From positions 124,001 through 188,000 of the forward strand of contig NZ_JAUDRH010000001.1 in assembly GCF_030381805.1 (NCBI RefSeq): a stretch of DNA of 64,000 nucleotides, written 5' to 3'. Both the position numbers and the translations under genes were made by a program. Below the pieces are notes generated by a model. That model searched no databases. It was not told the origin of the DNA and saw only the letters and a program-made list of their open reading frames with translations. The stretch comes from Chlorogloeopsis sp. ULAP01. GTDB taxonomy: Bacteria > Cyanobacteriota > Cyanobacteriia > Cyanobacteriales > Nostocaceae. Of the stretch, positions 35,483 to 44,794 are shown piece by piece (position 1 is the first letter of the stretch; each line of letters opens with the position of its first letter).

Positions 35483-35865
35483 AATTATTGTTAAATACTC
35501 ACGTACTGATTTGGTGTACTGGAAACCCAGAAAAACTTTCAGAAAAGGTTACAAATTTGCTGACTGATACCAATAATTATTGGCTTGTCAGTATTGCTAG
35601 TATTTGGGCAATGCAAATAAAACTTCAGATTAAAAAGCTAAATTTAGCTCTACCGTTATCAGAATTGATAGAAAGTCTACGTCAAACCAACGATTTACAA
35701 ATTTTACCTATTAAATTAAATCACATATATACATTACAAGATTTACCCAATCATCACCGCGACCCTTTTGACAGAATTTTGGTTGCTCAAGCGATTGTTG
35801 AAAATATACCCTTGGTAAGTAAAGATGAAATTTTTGATGCTTACCCCATTAAAAAATTCTGGTAA
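35479..35865 (+). CDS. VapC-type PIN toxin with two missing catalytic acids
   Basis: A 128-residue PIN-domain protein in the usual place after its antitoxin. The family starts LLDTHVLIW with a catalytic Asp, but here residue 6 is Asn (MKLLLNTHVLIW). The second acid, in the SIWE motif, is Ala44 (SIWAMQIK). The later acids in HHRDPFDRILVAQA and KDEIFDAY remain. PIN nucleases need these acids for Mg2+, so this protein is predicted to lack or nearly lack RNase activity, while it may still bind the antitoxin and DNA. Confidence 0.85.
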   Translation: MKLLLNTHVLIWCTGNPEKLSEKVTNLLTDTNNYWLVSIASIWAMQIKLQIKKLNLALPLSELIESLRQTNDLQILPIKLNHIYTLQDLPNHHRDPFDRILVAQAIVENIPLVSKDEIFDAYPIKKFW

Positions 35866-35962
35866 TCAAGCCCTGAGTTATAACACACCTCACCCCAAAC
35901 TTCACTAAACACTTTTACGGGTGCGATCGCCCTTTTTTCCCTCACCCAATTAAGAAGCGCTA

Positions 35963-36997
35963 TCAGTGGAAAATTTTATCCCTGAAATTGCGATATTTGA
36001 GTGTAATATTTCTAGCTTTTTGCCTGAAAAAACTATTAGTATATCTTTGCAAGCGTACTGGTAGACTAGGACGAGTATAGCTTTGAGGTTTAGATTCCGG
36101 AGACTTCAGATATCGATAATGTAAAAATGTATCTCTATAGGGTATATCAACATCTTCACCAGCACATAAACGTGTAAATTGTGATGCTAGTATACTCATA
36201 TAATGCAGGTAAGTCAACCGACGCCCTTGATCGTATAAAACGTTGTCTATAACATCAAATTTAGAACTCCAGTGATTGCCAGTAACTTGTTCTACTTCAC
36301 ACTCGGCAAAGTTATAATAAGTAATTCCACTACGGCAAACCATATAATTGAATAAAGATTGATCTGGGCCTCCTAATGCCATAATATCAGCTTCACCAGC
36401 TTTTAATGTATCTAGTAAATCTGCTAAAATAGCTTCAGAAAAAATATTCTTTTTAGCTGCAAACCAACCAGCACAAAATACTTTAAGCTGCAAATTATCG
36501 TCATTGAAAACTTGTTTCTGAAGCTCGTAATTACCATCAAAAATATATTTCAAGTCAGACTTATATTGAAAATCATTTGTCACCCAATCATAATCATCTA
36601 ACTTTTGATATATATAATCTACAGGCCCCATTAATAAGGTATCGGCATCAAAGTAAATAAACTTGTCAAAAATACCATGCAGCGCACAGAGCTTCCGGTG
36701 CATAGCTAGACGATAGACTTGCGGCAAACCTCGTTCTCGCCACACTCTTTGCGCTCGATGATGAGCTTTCCATGCTTGGGTGGCAAAGTTTTCCCAATAA
36801 TGTATCGCTGCTACATCTTCTAGCAGGGTGACATTCTTTCTAGTTGCAACTTCTGTACGGATTTTATCTAGGCGATCGTCATAGGGAATAACGCAAACAG
36901 GAATTTCTCTGCCAGCATTAACTTCTATGCTATTGAGCAAAGCAACTAATTGATCGTAGACTACATCATTGGCTAGCGTGTAAATGCCATCTGTCAT
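35963..36997 (-). CDS. glycosyltransferase-like protein, Npun_R2821/R2822-type, paralogue 1
   Basis: A 344-residue GT-A-like protein: TDGIYTLANDVVYDQLVALL at the start, a DxD-style metal site in KFIYFDADTLLMGPVD, then GGPDQSLFNYMV and LTYLHYMSI. I recall a cyanobacterial family named after Npun_R2821/R2822; the layout is close to GT8. The ATG at 36997 with GGAGGGG upstream is the start; a longer frame to 37114 would overlap the next gene. It is the last of three tandem paralogues at the downstream end of the glycan island. Confidence 0.82.
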   Translation of the reverse strand: MTDGIYTLANDVVYDQLVALLNSIEVNAGREIPVCVIPYDDRLDKIRTEVATRKNVTLLEDVAAIHYWENFATQAWKAHHRAQRVWRERGLPQVYRLAMHRKLCALHGIFDKFIYFDADTLLMGPVDYIYQKLDDYDWVTNDFQYKSDLKYIFDGNYELQKQVFNDDNLQLKVFCAGWFAAKKNIFSEAILADLLDTLKAGEADIMALGGPDQSLFNYMVCRSGITYYNFAECEVEQVTGNHWSSKFDVIDNVLYDQGRRLTYLHYMSILASQFTRLCAGEDVDIPYRDTFLHYRYLKSPESKPQSYTRPSLPVRLQRYTNSFFRQKARNITLKYRNFRDKIFH

Positions 36998-37019
36998 TTT
37001 GCCCCTCCATTCGAGGAAA

Positions 37020-37892
37020 TTAACGGTGAAACAGTCTTTGCAGTAAAGGAACTTTATCTTCCCTAACTTCGTGGAGATAGCGATAGTGTTCCCACAATTT
37101 CCAATAGGAGCCACCAGGTTTGATTGGAGTGCCAGCCCAATGCAGATACTTCAGCCTGCGATCGCCATCATAAAGAACATAGTCTTTTTCTTGAAAATGA
37201 GGGGAGCCTGCCCAACTACCGGGTTCTCCCTCCGGAGTTTTGACAAGATTACGACGTTTGGTAATGTGTTTGAGAACTAAATAGTTAAGAATAGGCTGAT
37301 CTGTGACTCCACAAGAAAAATCAAAATACTCTTTATGCATTGCACATTCGCGCAATGTCTCTCCCATCATCTGTTGTGTAATGATTCCTTTTTTAGAAGC
37401 CCAAAAGCCACTATTGAAAACGTCTTGAAGTTGTTCTTCAGTAAAAATTTGCTGTTCTTTCACAATTGATGAAAAGATATTCCGCAACCCCTCACTACGG
37501 TGATGGTAATCGCAACAAAAGAAATCTACTTCTGCAAGTTTATTTAAGTTATCAGCTATTTTTTCAAAAACAATAATATCAGTATCAATATAAATAAATT
37601 CATCTAAAGGGCCAAACCAAACTGCCAATTTTCGCATTTTGTTGGGTAGAGCTAAAAAATCTTTAGGAAAAATTTCTCCTATAGTTTGGGTAAATTGCTC
37701 TAAAAATTCTAGATTGGGAAAAATTTGTACTTGATGGAAACAAGTCAGAATATCAGCTACATTTTGGTAATTTTCATTAAATGGGATGAGATAAACCAGA
37801 ACTTTTTCGTCATAAAAACGAATACTATTAAGTAAGGCGATCGCATTATCGATAACGCGGTCATTAGCAACAATATAAATGCCCCTTTGCAT
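37020..37892 (-). CDS. glycosyltransferase-like protein, Npun_R2821/R2822-type, paralogue 2
   Basis: A 290-residue relative of its two neighbours: RGIYIVANDRVIDNAIALLN, then DEFIYIDTDIIVFEK with an IDTD metal motif, VTDQPILNYLVLKH, and RLKYLHWAGTP. It is about 50 residues shorter than paralogue 1 and more divergent, notably in the middle. Gaps to its neighbours are 22 and seven bases, so the three must be co-transcribed. It probably transfers a sugar to a glycan; donor and acceptor are unknown. Confidence 0.8.
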   Translation of the reverse strand: MQRGIYIVANDRVIDNAIALLNSIRFYDEKVLVYLIPFNENYQNVADILTCFHQVQIFPNLEFLEQFTQTIGEIFPKDFLALPNKMRKLAVWFGPLDEFIYIDTDIIVFEKIADNLNKLAEVDFFCCDYHHRSEGLRNIFSSIVKEQQIFTEEQLQDVFNSGFWASKKGIITQQMMGETLRECAMHKEYFDFSCGVTDQPILNYLVLKHITKRRNLVKTPEGEPGSWAGSPHFQEKDYVLYDGDRRLKYLHWAGTPIKPGGSYWKLWEHYRYLHEVREDKVPLLQRLFHR

Positions 37893-37899
37893 AAATAAA

Positions 37900-38874
37900 T
37901 TATCCTTGATTAACTAATTTCAACTTTTTCAATGCTCTTTGTAACAAACTTGGTGGAGGAGCATTATATTTTTTGGCAGGTTTTGTAAATACTGGGCATT
38001 TCTCTGGTTCGTGGAGATAACGGTAATAAAGGAACAAATCTCGATAGGGAAATTCAATATTTTCTCCGGCGCACACTGCTGTCATGATCCGAGGAGGAAT
38101 ACCAATATAATGCAGGTAGGTGAGTTGATTGCCTTTGTCATAAAGAATTCGATTTTTCTCTTCAAAATGATTGGAAGTCACACAGCACCCTGTTTTCTGG
38201 CTATCCGATAGGTGATGGGAAAAGTTATAAATAGATAAGCTGGATTTCATAAACATATAGTTGAGAACTGGCTGATCACCTGTAGAATAGAGAATTTCCC
38301 TCTCACCTGCTCTGAGATAAGATAATAATTCTGCAATTTTTTCCGGATTAAATAAGCCTTGTTTGGAAGCATAGAATCCAGAACAAAAGATTTCATTTTT
38401 GAGTCGGTTTTCGTCAAAAGTTTCTAGTAATTTATTTGAATTTATGTTATATACTTTTTCTGGATATAAAAATTGAAAATCATAAACAATACAGTCATAT
38501 TTATCTAATTTATTAAAAACAAAATCTAGTGAATTCATCACTAGAGTATCGGCATCCATATAAACAAATTTATCAAAAGGGCCGTCAAAAGCACAAAATC
38601 GCCGATGTCCGCCATAAATTCTATACTTATCTCTATTCATGCTAGCAGGGCTAGCCTCTAACATAAATTTATCCCAACGATTTATTGATTCTTGATTATT
38701 GTAAATCAATACATTAGGACGCTTAGTAATTTCTTCAGTAATACGCTCTATTTGTTCATCAAAAGGATAGATACATACTGGAGTATTTCGACCTAATATG
38801 ACATCAATACTGTTGAGTAAAGCAATCAGTTGGTCGTAAACGTAGTCATTTCCAAGGGTACAAATACCATCCAT
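37900..38874 (-). CDS. glycosyltransferase-like protein, Npun_R2821/R2822-type, paralogue 3
   Basis: A 324-residue protein closest in pattern to paralogue 1: DGICTLGNDYVYDQLIALLN, KFVYMDADTLVMNSLDFVF with the DAD metal motif, STGDQPVLNYMFMKSS, and QLTYLHYIGIPPRIMTAVCAG, ending PYRDLFLYYRYLHEPE. It begins three bases before the end of the GT10-like gene's stop region, again as part of one transcript. The three copies suggest a glycan with several related linkages. Confidence 0.82.
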   Translation of the reverse strand: MDGICTLGNDYVYDQLIALLNSIDVILGRNTPVCIYPFDEQIERITEEITKRPNVLIYNNQESINRWDKFMLEASPASMNRDKYRIYGGHRRFCAFDGPFDKFVYMDADTLVMNSLDFVFNKLDKYDCIVYDFQFLYPEKVYNINSNKLLETFDENRLKNEIFCSGFYASKQGLFNPEKIAELLSYLRAGEREILYSTGDQPVLNYMFMKSSLSIYNFSHHLSDSQKTGCCVTSNHFEEKNRILYDKGNQLTYLHYIGIPPRIMTAVCAGENIEFPYRDLFLYYRYLHEPEKCPVFTKPAKKYNAPPPSLLQRALKKLKLVNQG

Positions 38875-38877
38875 AAT

Positions 38878-39840
38878 TTATGAGTTATTAGCAATAAATT
38901 TTGACAGCCAGTTAATGAGATTGAGTTCGTGTAAGATAATTTGACGAGCTTCTTGAATTGCTTCTTTTGCTGCATACCAAGCATCAGGAGAAGCTGTGAC
39001 TTCTTTAATATAAGCAATGCCTTTTTCATCCAAGCTAGGCAATCGTAAAAAACTACCAGCAGGCAACAATTTATCAGCTGCCGATCCGCCATAATAAATT
39101 GGCAGACACCATGCCAAGAGTGCATCCCATAATTTTTCACTGACATACCATTTATTACTGCTGTAATTTTCAATTGCCAGGTTGTAATAGTAGGGTGCCA
39201 TACCATACCATTTATTACCTAATTCTCCCAAGGTTTTTGCTCGTGCAGGTAAGCCGCGCCCATACAAATCAAATTGAATTTCGCTAGCTTGCAGTGCATA
39301 CAAAAACTCTAACCTCTGGCGATGATTGGCAGTACGATTAATTCCAGAAGTAATCCAACTGCAAGGAGCAACTTTTTTGGATGGAGGCATTTCATTTAAG
39401 TCTTGAAATGAGTTAGAGTGATACCAAATTGCAGGCATATAGTCAGGATTGGGAGCAAAATCATCTGCCCCTGAAATGTAGCCACAATACTGCTGTGCTT
39501 GCTGATAGTTGTATTTATTTATCTCAATAATTTCTTCTAAAGGTGGTTCTCGTAAAAGATAAATAACTTTTTCTTTGGGAACATTACGTAAGAGAGAGGT
39601 AATATTTACGTCTGATTGTTTTTGTTGTTTACTAAATCTTTTTAACCAGGATTGTTGCTGTTTTTGAGGTTTGGGAAAATCAAATTGATACATTACTAAG
39701 TAATCTGGTTTTTCTGCCAAAGCTTGTAATTGTATATTGTTCCAAATTCCAAATGCATGAGGGGTTTGTTGCCACAGCCAATCAGTTCTATTTTCTAAAC
39801 TGCGATAGCTGCTAATCATGCCAATGGTTTTAATAGTCAT
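38878..39840 (-). CDS. GT10 fucosyltransferase-like protein
   Basis: A 320-residue protein whose C-terminal half has the alpha-1,3/1,4-fucosyltransferase (GT10) block: NLAIENYSSNKWYVSEKLWD followed by ALLAWCLPIYYGG, the GDP-fucose binding region. The N-terminal half (SYRSLENRTDWLWQQTPHAF and DYLVMYQFDFP) is the more variable acceptor domain. It heads the group with the three paralogues; a 113-base gap with heptamer repeats separates it from the upstream GT4 gene. A GT11-like gene in the same island adds to the fucose theme. Confidence 0.82.
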   Translation of the reverse strand: MTIKTIGMISSYRSLENRTDWLWQQTPHAFGIWNNIQLQALAEKPDYLVMYQFDFPKPQKQQQSWLKRFSKQQKQSDVNITSLLRNVPKEKVIYLLREPPLEEIIEINKYNYQQAQQYCGYISGADDFAPNPDYMPAIWYHSNSFQDLNEMPPSKKVAPCSWITSGINRTANHRQRLEFLYALQASEIQFDLYGRGLPARAKTLGELGNKWYGMAPYYYNLAIENYSSNKWYVSEKLWDALLAWCLPIYYGGSAADKLLPAGSFLRLPSLDEKGIAYIKEVTASPDAWYAAKEAIQEARQIILHELNLINWLSKFIANNS

Positions 39841-39862
39841 TTTTTTATCACTCTAATATGAA

Positions 39863-39892
39863 GGCAGAAGGCAGAGGGCAGGAGGCAGAAGG
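39863..39892 (+). repeat. GGCAGAA heptamers between GT10-like and GT4 genes
   Basis: Four units (GGCAGAA, GGCAGAG, GGCAGGA, GGCAGAA) in a row. They are the same family as the repeats at 3763, 4244, 48080 and 52419, here splitting an otherwise tight gene cluster. Confidence 0.8.
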
Positions 39893-39953
39893 AAGGAAAA
39901 GGGTATACGCAGTTAATGTTGGCTAGTTATTTCAAGAGTTCTTTTCTTTCTTG

Positions 39954-41165
39954 TTAAGCGACTAGTTGAGGGTGAAAAGACTCATCAACGTAGCTGAGAA
40001 TTTTTGCTGCTCGATTTTCCCAAGAAAACTGTTTGACAAATTCAATGCTGTTAGCATAGCCTTCGATTTTGCGAGGATAATTTTCTAAAACTTGCCTGAG
40101 AGATGCAGCAAATTTAGTTGGGTTATCAGGTTCGCACCAAGCAGCGATCGCCTGAGTATTTTTAAACTCCATTAAAGAGGGAATTTCTGTTGCCACAATC
40201 GGAGTGCCAGAGGCGAAGTAATCGAATAACTTTAAAGGAGATGTAAAAGTTGCTGCTTCTCCCCAACAATGAGGGTGAGCTAAAACATCGGCTGCTTGGA
40301 GCAGAGATGGTAAATCTTCATGTAAGATGTAGCCGAGAAATGTAATGTTACTAACTTGCTTTTCTTGAGCTAATTGCTGATAGTTTTTTACCTCTGTTTC
40401 ATTACCACCTGCACAAACAAATTGAATATTTGACATTTCCAAAGCCACATCAATTAGAACATCAATACCTTTAAATTTTCGTAGCGCTCCTGCATAGACA
40501 ACTAGTTTTTTTCTCCCATTTTTGAGCAGTTTTTGACGCCATGCTGTTGCTTTTTCTGGTTGTCTTTGCATAAATAAACGATTATAGCCATTATGGATTT
40601 TAATTACTTTTTCTGGTGGCATTCCATGTTGAATCATGGTGTCGCGAATGGTATCGGCAACTGTGACAGCAATTTGAAATAGTGGATGTTTAACTATTTC
40701 TTGTTCAAATGGTTTATCTTCGTGGTGATGATGTTCGTAAATTGCTGGTACACCATTTTTAATTGCAGCTTTGATAAAATTCCAATTGCGACTGTGAACA
40801 AGTTTAGTAGTAGGGAGTATGTAAAATGGAAAATAATATTTTGTGGTAATAGTATTTGAGTTATTAAATTTACTAGGAAAATAATCAACAGGCCAAGGCA
40901 TCGCTAAGGGAGCAACTTTTAGTTTGTCATGAAGGTTATAATATTTAATAAGTGTTTCTGGAACTTGTTGAGGATAAAAAGGACGAGCTAAATTAATTGG
41001 ATTAAGTGCTTTAAATCCTTTATAAGGATATACCAAAACTGTTGAATAACCTAAGTTTGCGGCTGCATTAGCTGCATTTGTAGATTGTACTAAATGGGCT
41101 TCTGGCTTTGGTAAATCTTCTTGGATGAAAAAAATGTAGTGCTTTTTAAATTTAGTATTTTTCAT
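39954..41165 (-). CDS. glycosyltransferase family 4 protein
   Basis: A 403-residue GT-B enzyme. The C-terminal donor domain shows KLVVYAGALRKFKGIDVLI, ITFLGYILHEDLPSLLQAAD and PLKLFDYFASGTPIVATEIP, the nucleotide-sugar binding E/D-type block with HCWGEAATFTS before it. Its start overlaps the stop of the ABC exporter gene by four bases, so the two are translationally coupled. It most likely adds a sugar to the glycan exported by that transporter; the sugar is unknown. Confidence 0.88.
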   Translation of the reverse strand: MKNTKFKKHYIFFIQEDLPKPEAHLVQSTNAANAAANLGYSTVLVYPYKGFKALNPINLARPFYPQQVPETLIKYYNLHDKLKVAPLAMPWPVDYFPSKFNNSNTITTKYYFPFYILPTTKLVHSRNWNFIKAAIKNGVPAIYEHHHHEDKPFEQEIVKHPLFQIAVTVADTIRDTMIQHGMPPEKVIKIHNGYNRLFMQRQPEKATAWRQKLLKNGRKKLVVYAGALRKFKGIDVLIDVALEMSNIQFVCAGGNETEVKNYQQLAQEKQVSNITFLGYILHEDLPSLLQAADVLAHPHCWGEAATFTSPLKLFDYFASGTPIVATEIPSLMEFKNTQAIAAWCEPDNPTKFAASLRQVLENYPRKIEGYANSIEFVKQFSWENRAAKILSYVDESFHPQLVA

Positions 41166-43417
41166 AATTTTAAATATTTAATTTTATCTTCAAAAACTTC
41201 TAGACTATTGAGTAAATGTATGGCAGATTTAAAAGCACTTTGAATAAATTGATTTTCTTGCTCAATGCTTTCTGTATAATTGTCAGAAATTAAACGCATT
41301 AAATTTACTATTTCATTGGTATCTGTACGAAATTCACTCGATATACTGCTATAACTTGGATGATTAATAGTAGCATCGGAATCTAGCTCTCCCGTAAGAG
41401 AGGGCTGCCATTTAATTTGCAAGTTAACGATGTCTTCAAAAATATCAAGAATATTAATAATACCTAAAGCAGATTTATAAGCATCTGTAATTAATTCCTG
41501 CCGTTCTTGGGGATTATCTTTAAAGTTATCAATTAATAATAGTAGGAAGCCAATCATTGAGTTTAGTCGCGTGCGAATTTCGTGAGAAATTTGGATTAAA
41601 CTTTGCTGACGTTTGCTGGCTGTTTCTTCTTGTTTACCAAATTGGATTGAGTACAAACGCGAGTAATAACCACCTTTTTGTAAAAGTTCCTTATGGGTTC
41701 CTACCTCTACCACGCATCCTTGATCTAATACGGCTATTTGATCGGCTTTTTGCACTGTGGAGAGACGATGGGCAATGACTAAGGTAGTACGATCGCGACT
41801 TAAATCGTCAATCGCCGCTTGTACTAAACGTTCAGAAACGGTATCTAATGCGCTGGTAGCTTCATCGAGAATCAGGATTTCTGGATCTTGTAGCAGCGCC
41901 CGCGCTATTGCCAGACGCTGTCTTTGCCCCCCAGATAACATGACGCCGCGATCGCCAATTAAAGTATCAAATCCTTGCGGTAATTTGCTGATAAACTCGT
42001 AAGCATTTGCTCTTTTGGCTGCGGTAGTTATTTCATCTTCGCTGGCATCTGGTTTTCCGTAGGCAATGTTATTCCGCACCGAATCGTTAAAAAGAAAGGT
42101 ATCTTGACTGACAATTCCCATTGCTTTGCGCACAGATGTCAGAGTAAAATCCCGCAGATCGATGCCGTCAATGGTAATCGAACCAGAAATCGGATCGTAA
42201 AATCTGGGTAAGAGATCTGCTATTGTCGATTTACCTGCACCAGAGCTACCTACTAAAGCTAAAGTCGTTCCCCGTGGCAAATATAAATCCACATCCTTGA
42301 GTACCAACTTTTCCCGCTCTGGATAGGCAAAAGATATATTGTTGAAATGGATACCTTGATTTAATTGGGTATAAGGGATATTACCCTCATTCATCCGAGG
42401 TTTATTATCCCAGCATAAAAAATCAACAGCTAATTCCATGCTGGTAGATGTGTTGGCAAAGTTATTGCGAAGAGTATTTAACTGAGAAATTAGAGGTAGT
42501 AATCTTAGTAAAAGTAATAAATATGTCAGGAGTACAGTTGATAGCGAAGCGATTTGCTCTTTAAAAAACGTGCGACTTAAAAAGACAATTAGCATTAAAG
42601 CAGTAATTCCCATTACTTCACTAATTGGTGCGATCGCCTCTGAATTCATTTGCGATTGGAAATCTGCTTTTTCGCGATCGCGAATCAGCTGTTTAATTTT
42701 TAGGAATTCTTTCTCTTCATTAGCTGTTGCCTTTACGAGTCTAATTCCACTCAGAATCTCTAATACAGCTATTGAATATGCTTTTGACATTTCGCTGAGT
42801 TGTTTGCCAAATCTGCGAGAACGCCCAATCACATATTGATTAACTAAAGTTACAAAAAACAGCAAAACTGTAGTTGCGAGCGTCAACTGCCAGGAAATAG
42901 ATAATAGCAAGCTTACAAAAACTAAAATTGTAATTCCTAAGATAATTAATTTCACACTATTGCCAATAGTACTGGCAGCACGTCCGATTTCTCCCCCCAG
43001 GCGATTGATTAAATCACCAACTTTCATTTTGGTGTAATAATCTAAATCAACTCTTAGTAAGAGTTGCACACCTGTTTCACGCATATCAGAAGTTAATCGA
43101 CGCGTTAAATAACTAGATGACAAAGTACTAGAATAAATCGCTATATTTTTTAAAAAAATTGTCAGTATAATTGCCCCAGCCATTACCCATAATCGATGAT
43201 TTTCCGGTAATTGCTCAAACGGAGATATAATCGCTTTGAGACTGGGAGGAGCACTGCTAAAGTCTACCTCTTGTCCCACTATTTTTAAAATTACTGGCAC
43301 AATTAAAGCTGTACCAACCCCATTAAACAAAGCTCCAGAAAATCCCAATATTATCGTGATAAAAATTAAGCCTGGATAGGGTTTGGCAAATCTTAGTAGT
43401 AGCTTTTTGGTAAACAT
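41162..43417 (-). CDS. ABC exporter (permease-ATPase) with tandem HisKA-like C-terminal repeats
   Basis: A 751-residue half-transporter: six membrane helices (residues about 15-320), then the ATPase domain with Walker A GSSGAGKST (390-398), signature LSGGQ (495-499), Walker B ILILDE (514-519) and H-loop His550. Instead of ending near 590 it continues into ISHEIRTRLNSMIGFLLLLI with His612, a histidine-kinase dimerisation H-box. A second copy of the same unit (ISSEFRTDTNEIVNLMRLIS) has Ser694 in place of the His. No kinase ATPase domain follows. I use the ATG at 43417; a TTG three codons upstream is possible. Confidence 0.9.
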   Translation of the reverse strand: MFTKKLLLRFAKPYPGLIFITIILGFSGALFNGVGTALIVPVILKIVGQEVDFSSAPPSLKAIISPFEQLPENHRLWVMAGAIILTIFLKNIAIYSSTLSSSYLTRRLTSDMRETGVQLLLRVDLDYYTKMKVGDLINRLGGEIGRAASTIGNSVKLIILGITILVFVSLLLSISWQLTLATTVLLFFVTLVNQYVIGRSRRFGKQLSEMSKAYSIAVLEILSGIRLVKATANEEKEFLKIKQLIRDREKADFQSQMNSEAIAPISEVMGITALMLIVFLSRTFFKEQIASLSTVLLTYLLLLLRLLPLISQLNTLRNNFANTSTSMELAVDFLCWDNKPRMNEGNIPYTQLNQGIHFNNISFAYPEREKLVLKDVDLYLPRGTTLALVGSSGAGKSTIADLLPRFYDPISGSITIDGIDLRDFTLTSVRKAMGIVSQDTFLFNDSVRNNIAYGKPDASEDEITTAAKRANAYEFISKLPQGFDTLIGDRGVMLSGGQRQRLAIARALLQDPEILILDEATSALDTVSERLVQAAIDDLSRDRTTLVIAHRLSTVQKADQIAVLDQGCVVEVGTHKELLQKGGYYSRLYSIQFGKQEETASKRQQSLIQISHEIRTRLNSMIGFLLLLIDNFKDNPQERQELITDAYKSALGIINILDIFEDIVNLQIKWQPSLTGELDSDATINHPSYSSISSEFRTDTNEIVNLMRLISDNYTESIEQENQFIQSAFKSAIHLLNSLEVFEDKIKYLKL

Positions 43418-43608
43418 TGGGGACAATTATGACTGTTTACTTATTCTTAAAAATATTCATCTTTGTCAGGCTCCATGCAAAATTAAACTAAAAAATTATC
43501 ATACTGGCGAGCCGTTATAACACGTATACATATCTATTCAGCTTGATTATAAAAACCAAGTGAATTACATCTAACTAATCTTTAATTTTCAATACTATAT
43601 ATGTATAT

Positions 43609-44784
43609 TCACAACCGAGAAATTACCGACTTTAGACTAGATGCCATTGCCTCTAAGCTATATTTTTCAATACATCTTTCTCTAGCTTTTCTGCCAAGTT
43701 CATTTGCTGCATCTAAATTTTGAAATATTGATTCAATTTGCTCGGCAATTTGTGCGGGAGAACTAGGTTCAACTAAATATCCAGTTTCACCTAAAATATC
43801 GGGAATGTCTCCTACTTTTGTTGATAGTATAGGTTTAGCCATTGCCATTCCATCTGTTAACTTTAGAGGAAATTGAGCACGAGTTTCGGGAGTATCTCGC
43901 TGTGGAACAACAATGACATCAGCAGCAGCTACCACATCAGGCATTATATCAACAGGATACTTTGGTAATTTGACGATCCAACGTCCCCACTGCTGTTGAA
44001 GTTCTCGATCATAGTCATCATAGGGGCTGCCACCCACTATTACTAGTTTTAAATCAGGCTGATTAATTTTATCTAACGCTATCAAAACATCTTCTAAACC
44101 TTTATATGGTCTTGGCGCACCAGGAAACATTAAAATTCGATATCCAGATAAACCATAGCGATTTTTACTAGCATCACTGTCATATTGAGCAGGATTAAAT
44201 AATGAGGTATCCTTACCATTAGGGATAAATGTGCCTCCAAAACGCTGCTGCAAAAATTTTGTATTTACCGTTACTGCATCAGCTTTTTTTACTAAATTAT
44301 CTATCCATTTTAAGTACAAAGGATGATTAGGATTTCTCAAAGCACCATCTTGTTTCAATAAATCCCTAGCAAACTGTTTGAGTGTAGGACGGTAATACCA
44401 ATTATCGCCACCATGCCAACTCATTTCCCAGTCATCTATGTCTACAATTACTGGACGGTGAGTATAAAATCTATTTAAAAGCGCAACGCCAAAACTGGCT
44501 GGTTGAGGCTTAATTGCATAAATAATATCTCCTTGAATATGCTTGAATAATTTTCCAATAGATTTGAAAAATTTGGGATAACTTGCACCTTCTACAGCGT
44601 AGATATCAGTATTTTTAGGAATTGCTTCATACAAATTTTTACCAAATAAAAATCCCAGGACTTCTGTTTTATATCCCAGCTTTTGCAAGGCTGTTTGTAA
44701 CAAAGAAGCACGAATAAAGCCATCATTGGTTGATAAATTCCAGACAAGTAATGATATTTTTAATTTTTCTTTGCTTTTTACCAT
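43609..44784 (-). CDS. glycosyltransferase family 4 protein
   Basis: A 391-residue GT-B enzyme with an N-terminal acceptor domain (SLLVWNLSTNDGFIRASLLQ) and a donor domain carrying ILMFPGAPRPYKGLEDVLIA, VVAAADVIVVPQRDTPET and FPLKLTDGMAMAKPILSTKV with GETGYLVEP. It lies 190 bases upstream of the exporter gene in the same direction and ten bases after the GT8-like gene. It is part of the glycan island; the sugar is unknown. Confidence 0.88.
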   Translation of the reverse strand: MVKSKEKLKISLLVWNLSTNDGFIRASLLQTALQKLGYKTEVLGFLFGKNLYEAIPKNTDIYAVEGASYPKFFKSIGKLFKHIQGDIIYAIKPQPASFGVALLNRFYTHRPVIVDIDDWEMSWHGGDNWYYRPTLKQFARDLLKQDGALRNPNHPLYLKWIDNLVKKADAVTVNTKFLQQRFGGTFIPNGKDTSLFNPAQYDSDASKNRYGLSGYRILMFPGAPRPYKGLEDVLIALDKINQPDLKLVIVGGSPYDDYDRELQQQWGRWIVKLPKYPVDIMPDVVAAADVIVVPQRDTPETRAQFPLKLTDGMAMAKPILSTKVGDIPDILGETGYLVEPSSPAQIAEQIESIFQNLDAANELGRKARERCIEKYSLEAMASSLKSVISRL

Positions 44785-44794
44785 ATATAAATAA

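Noticed and set aside
37020..37114. A longer N-terminus for glycosyltransferase paralogue 1, from 37114
   Set aside because: The ATG at 36997 has a strong GGAGGGG and matches the N-termini of the sister proteins; the longer form would overlap the upstream gene by 95 bases.
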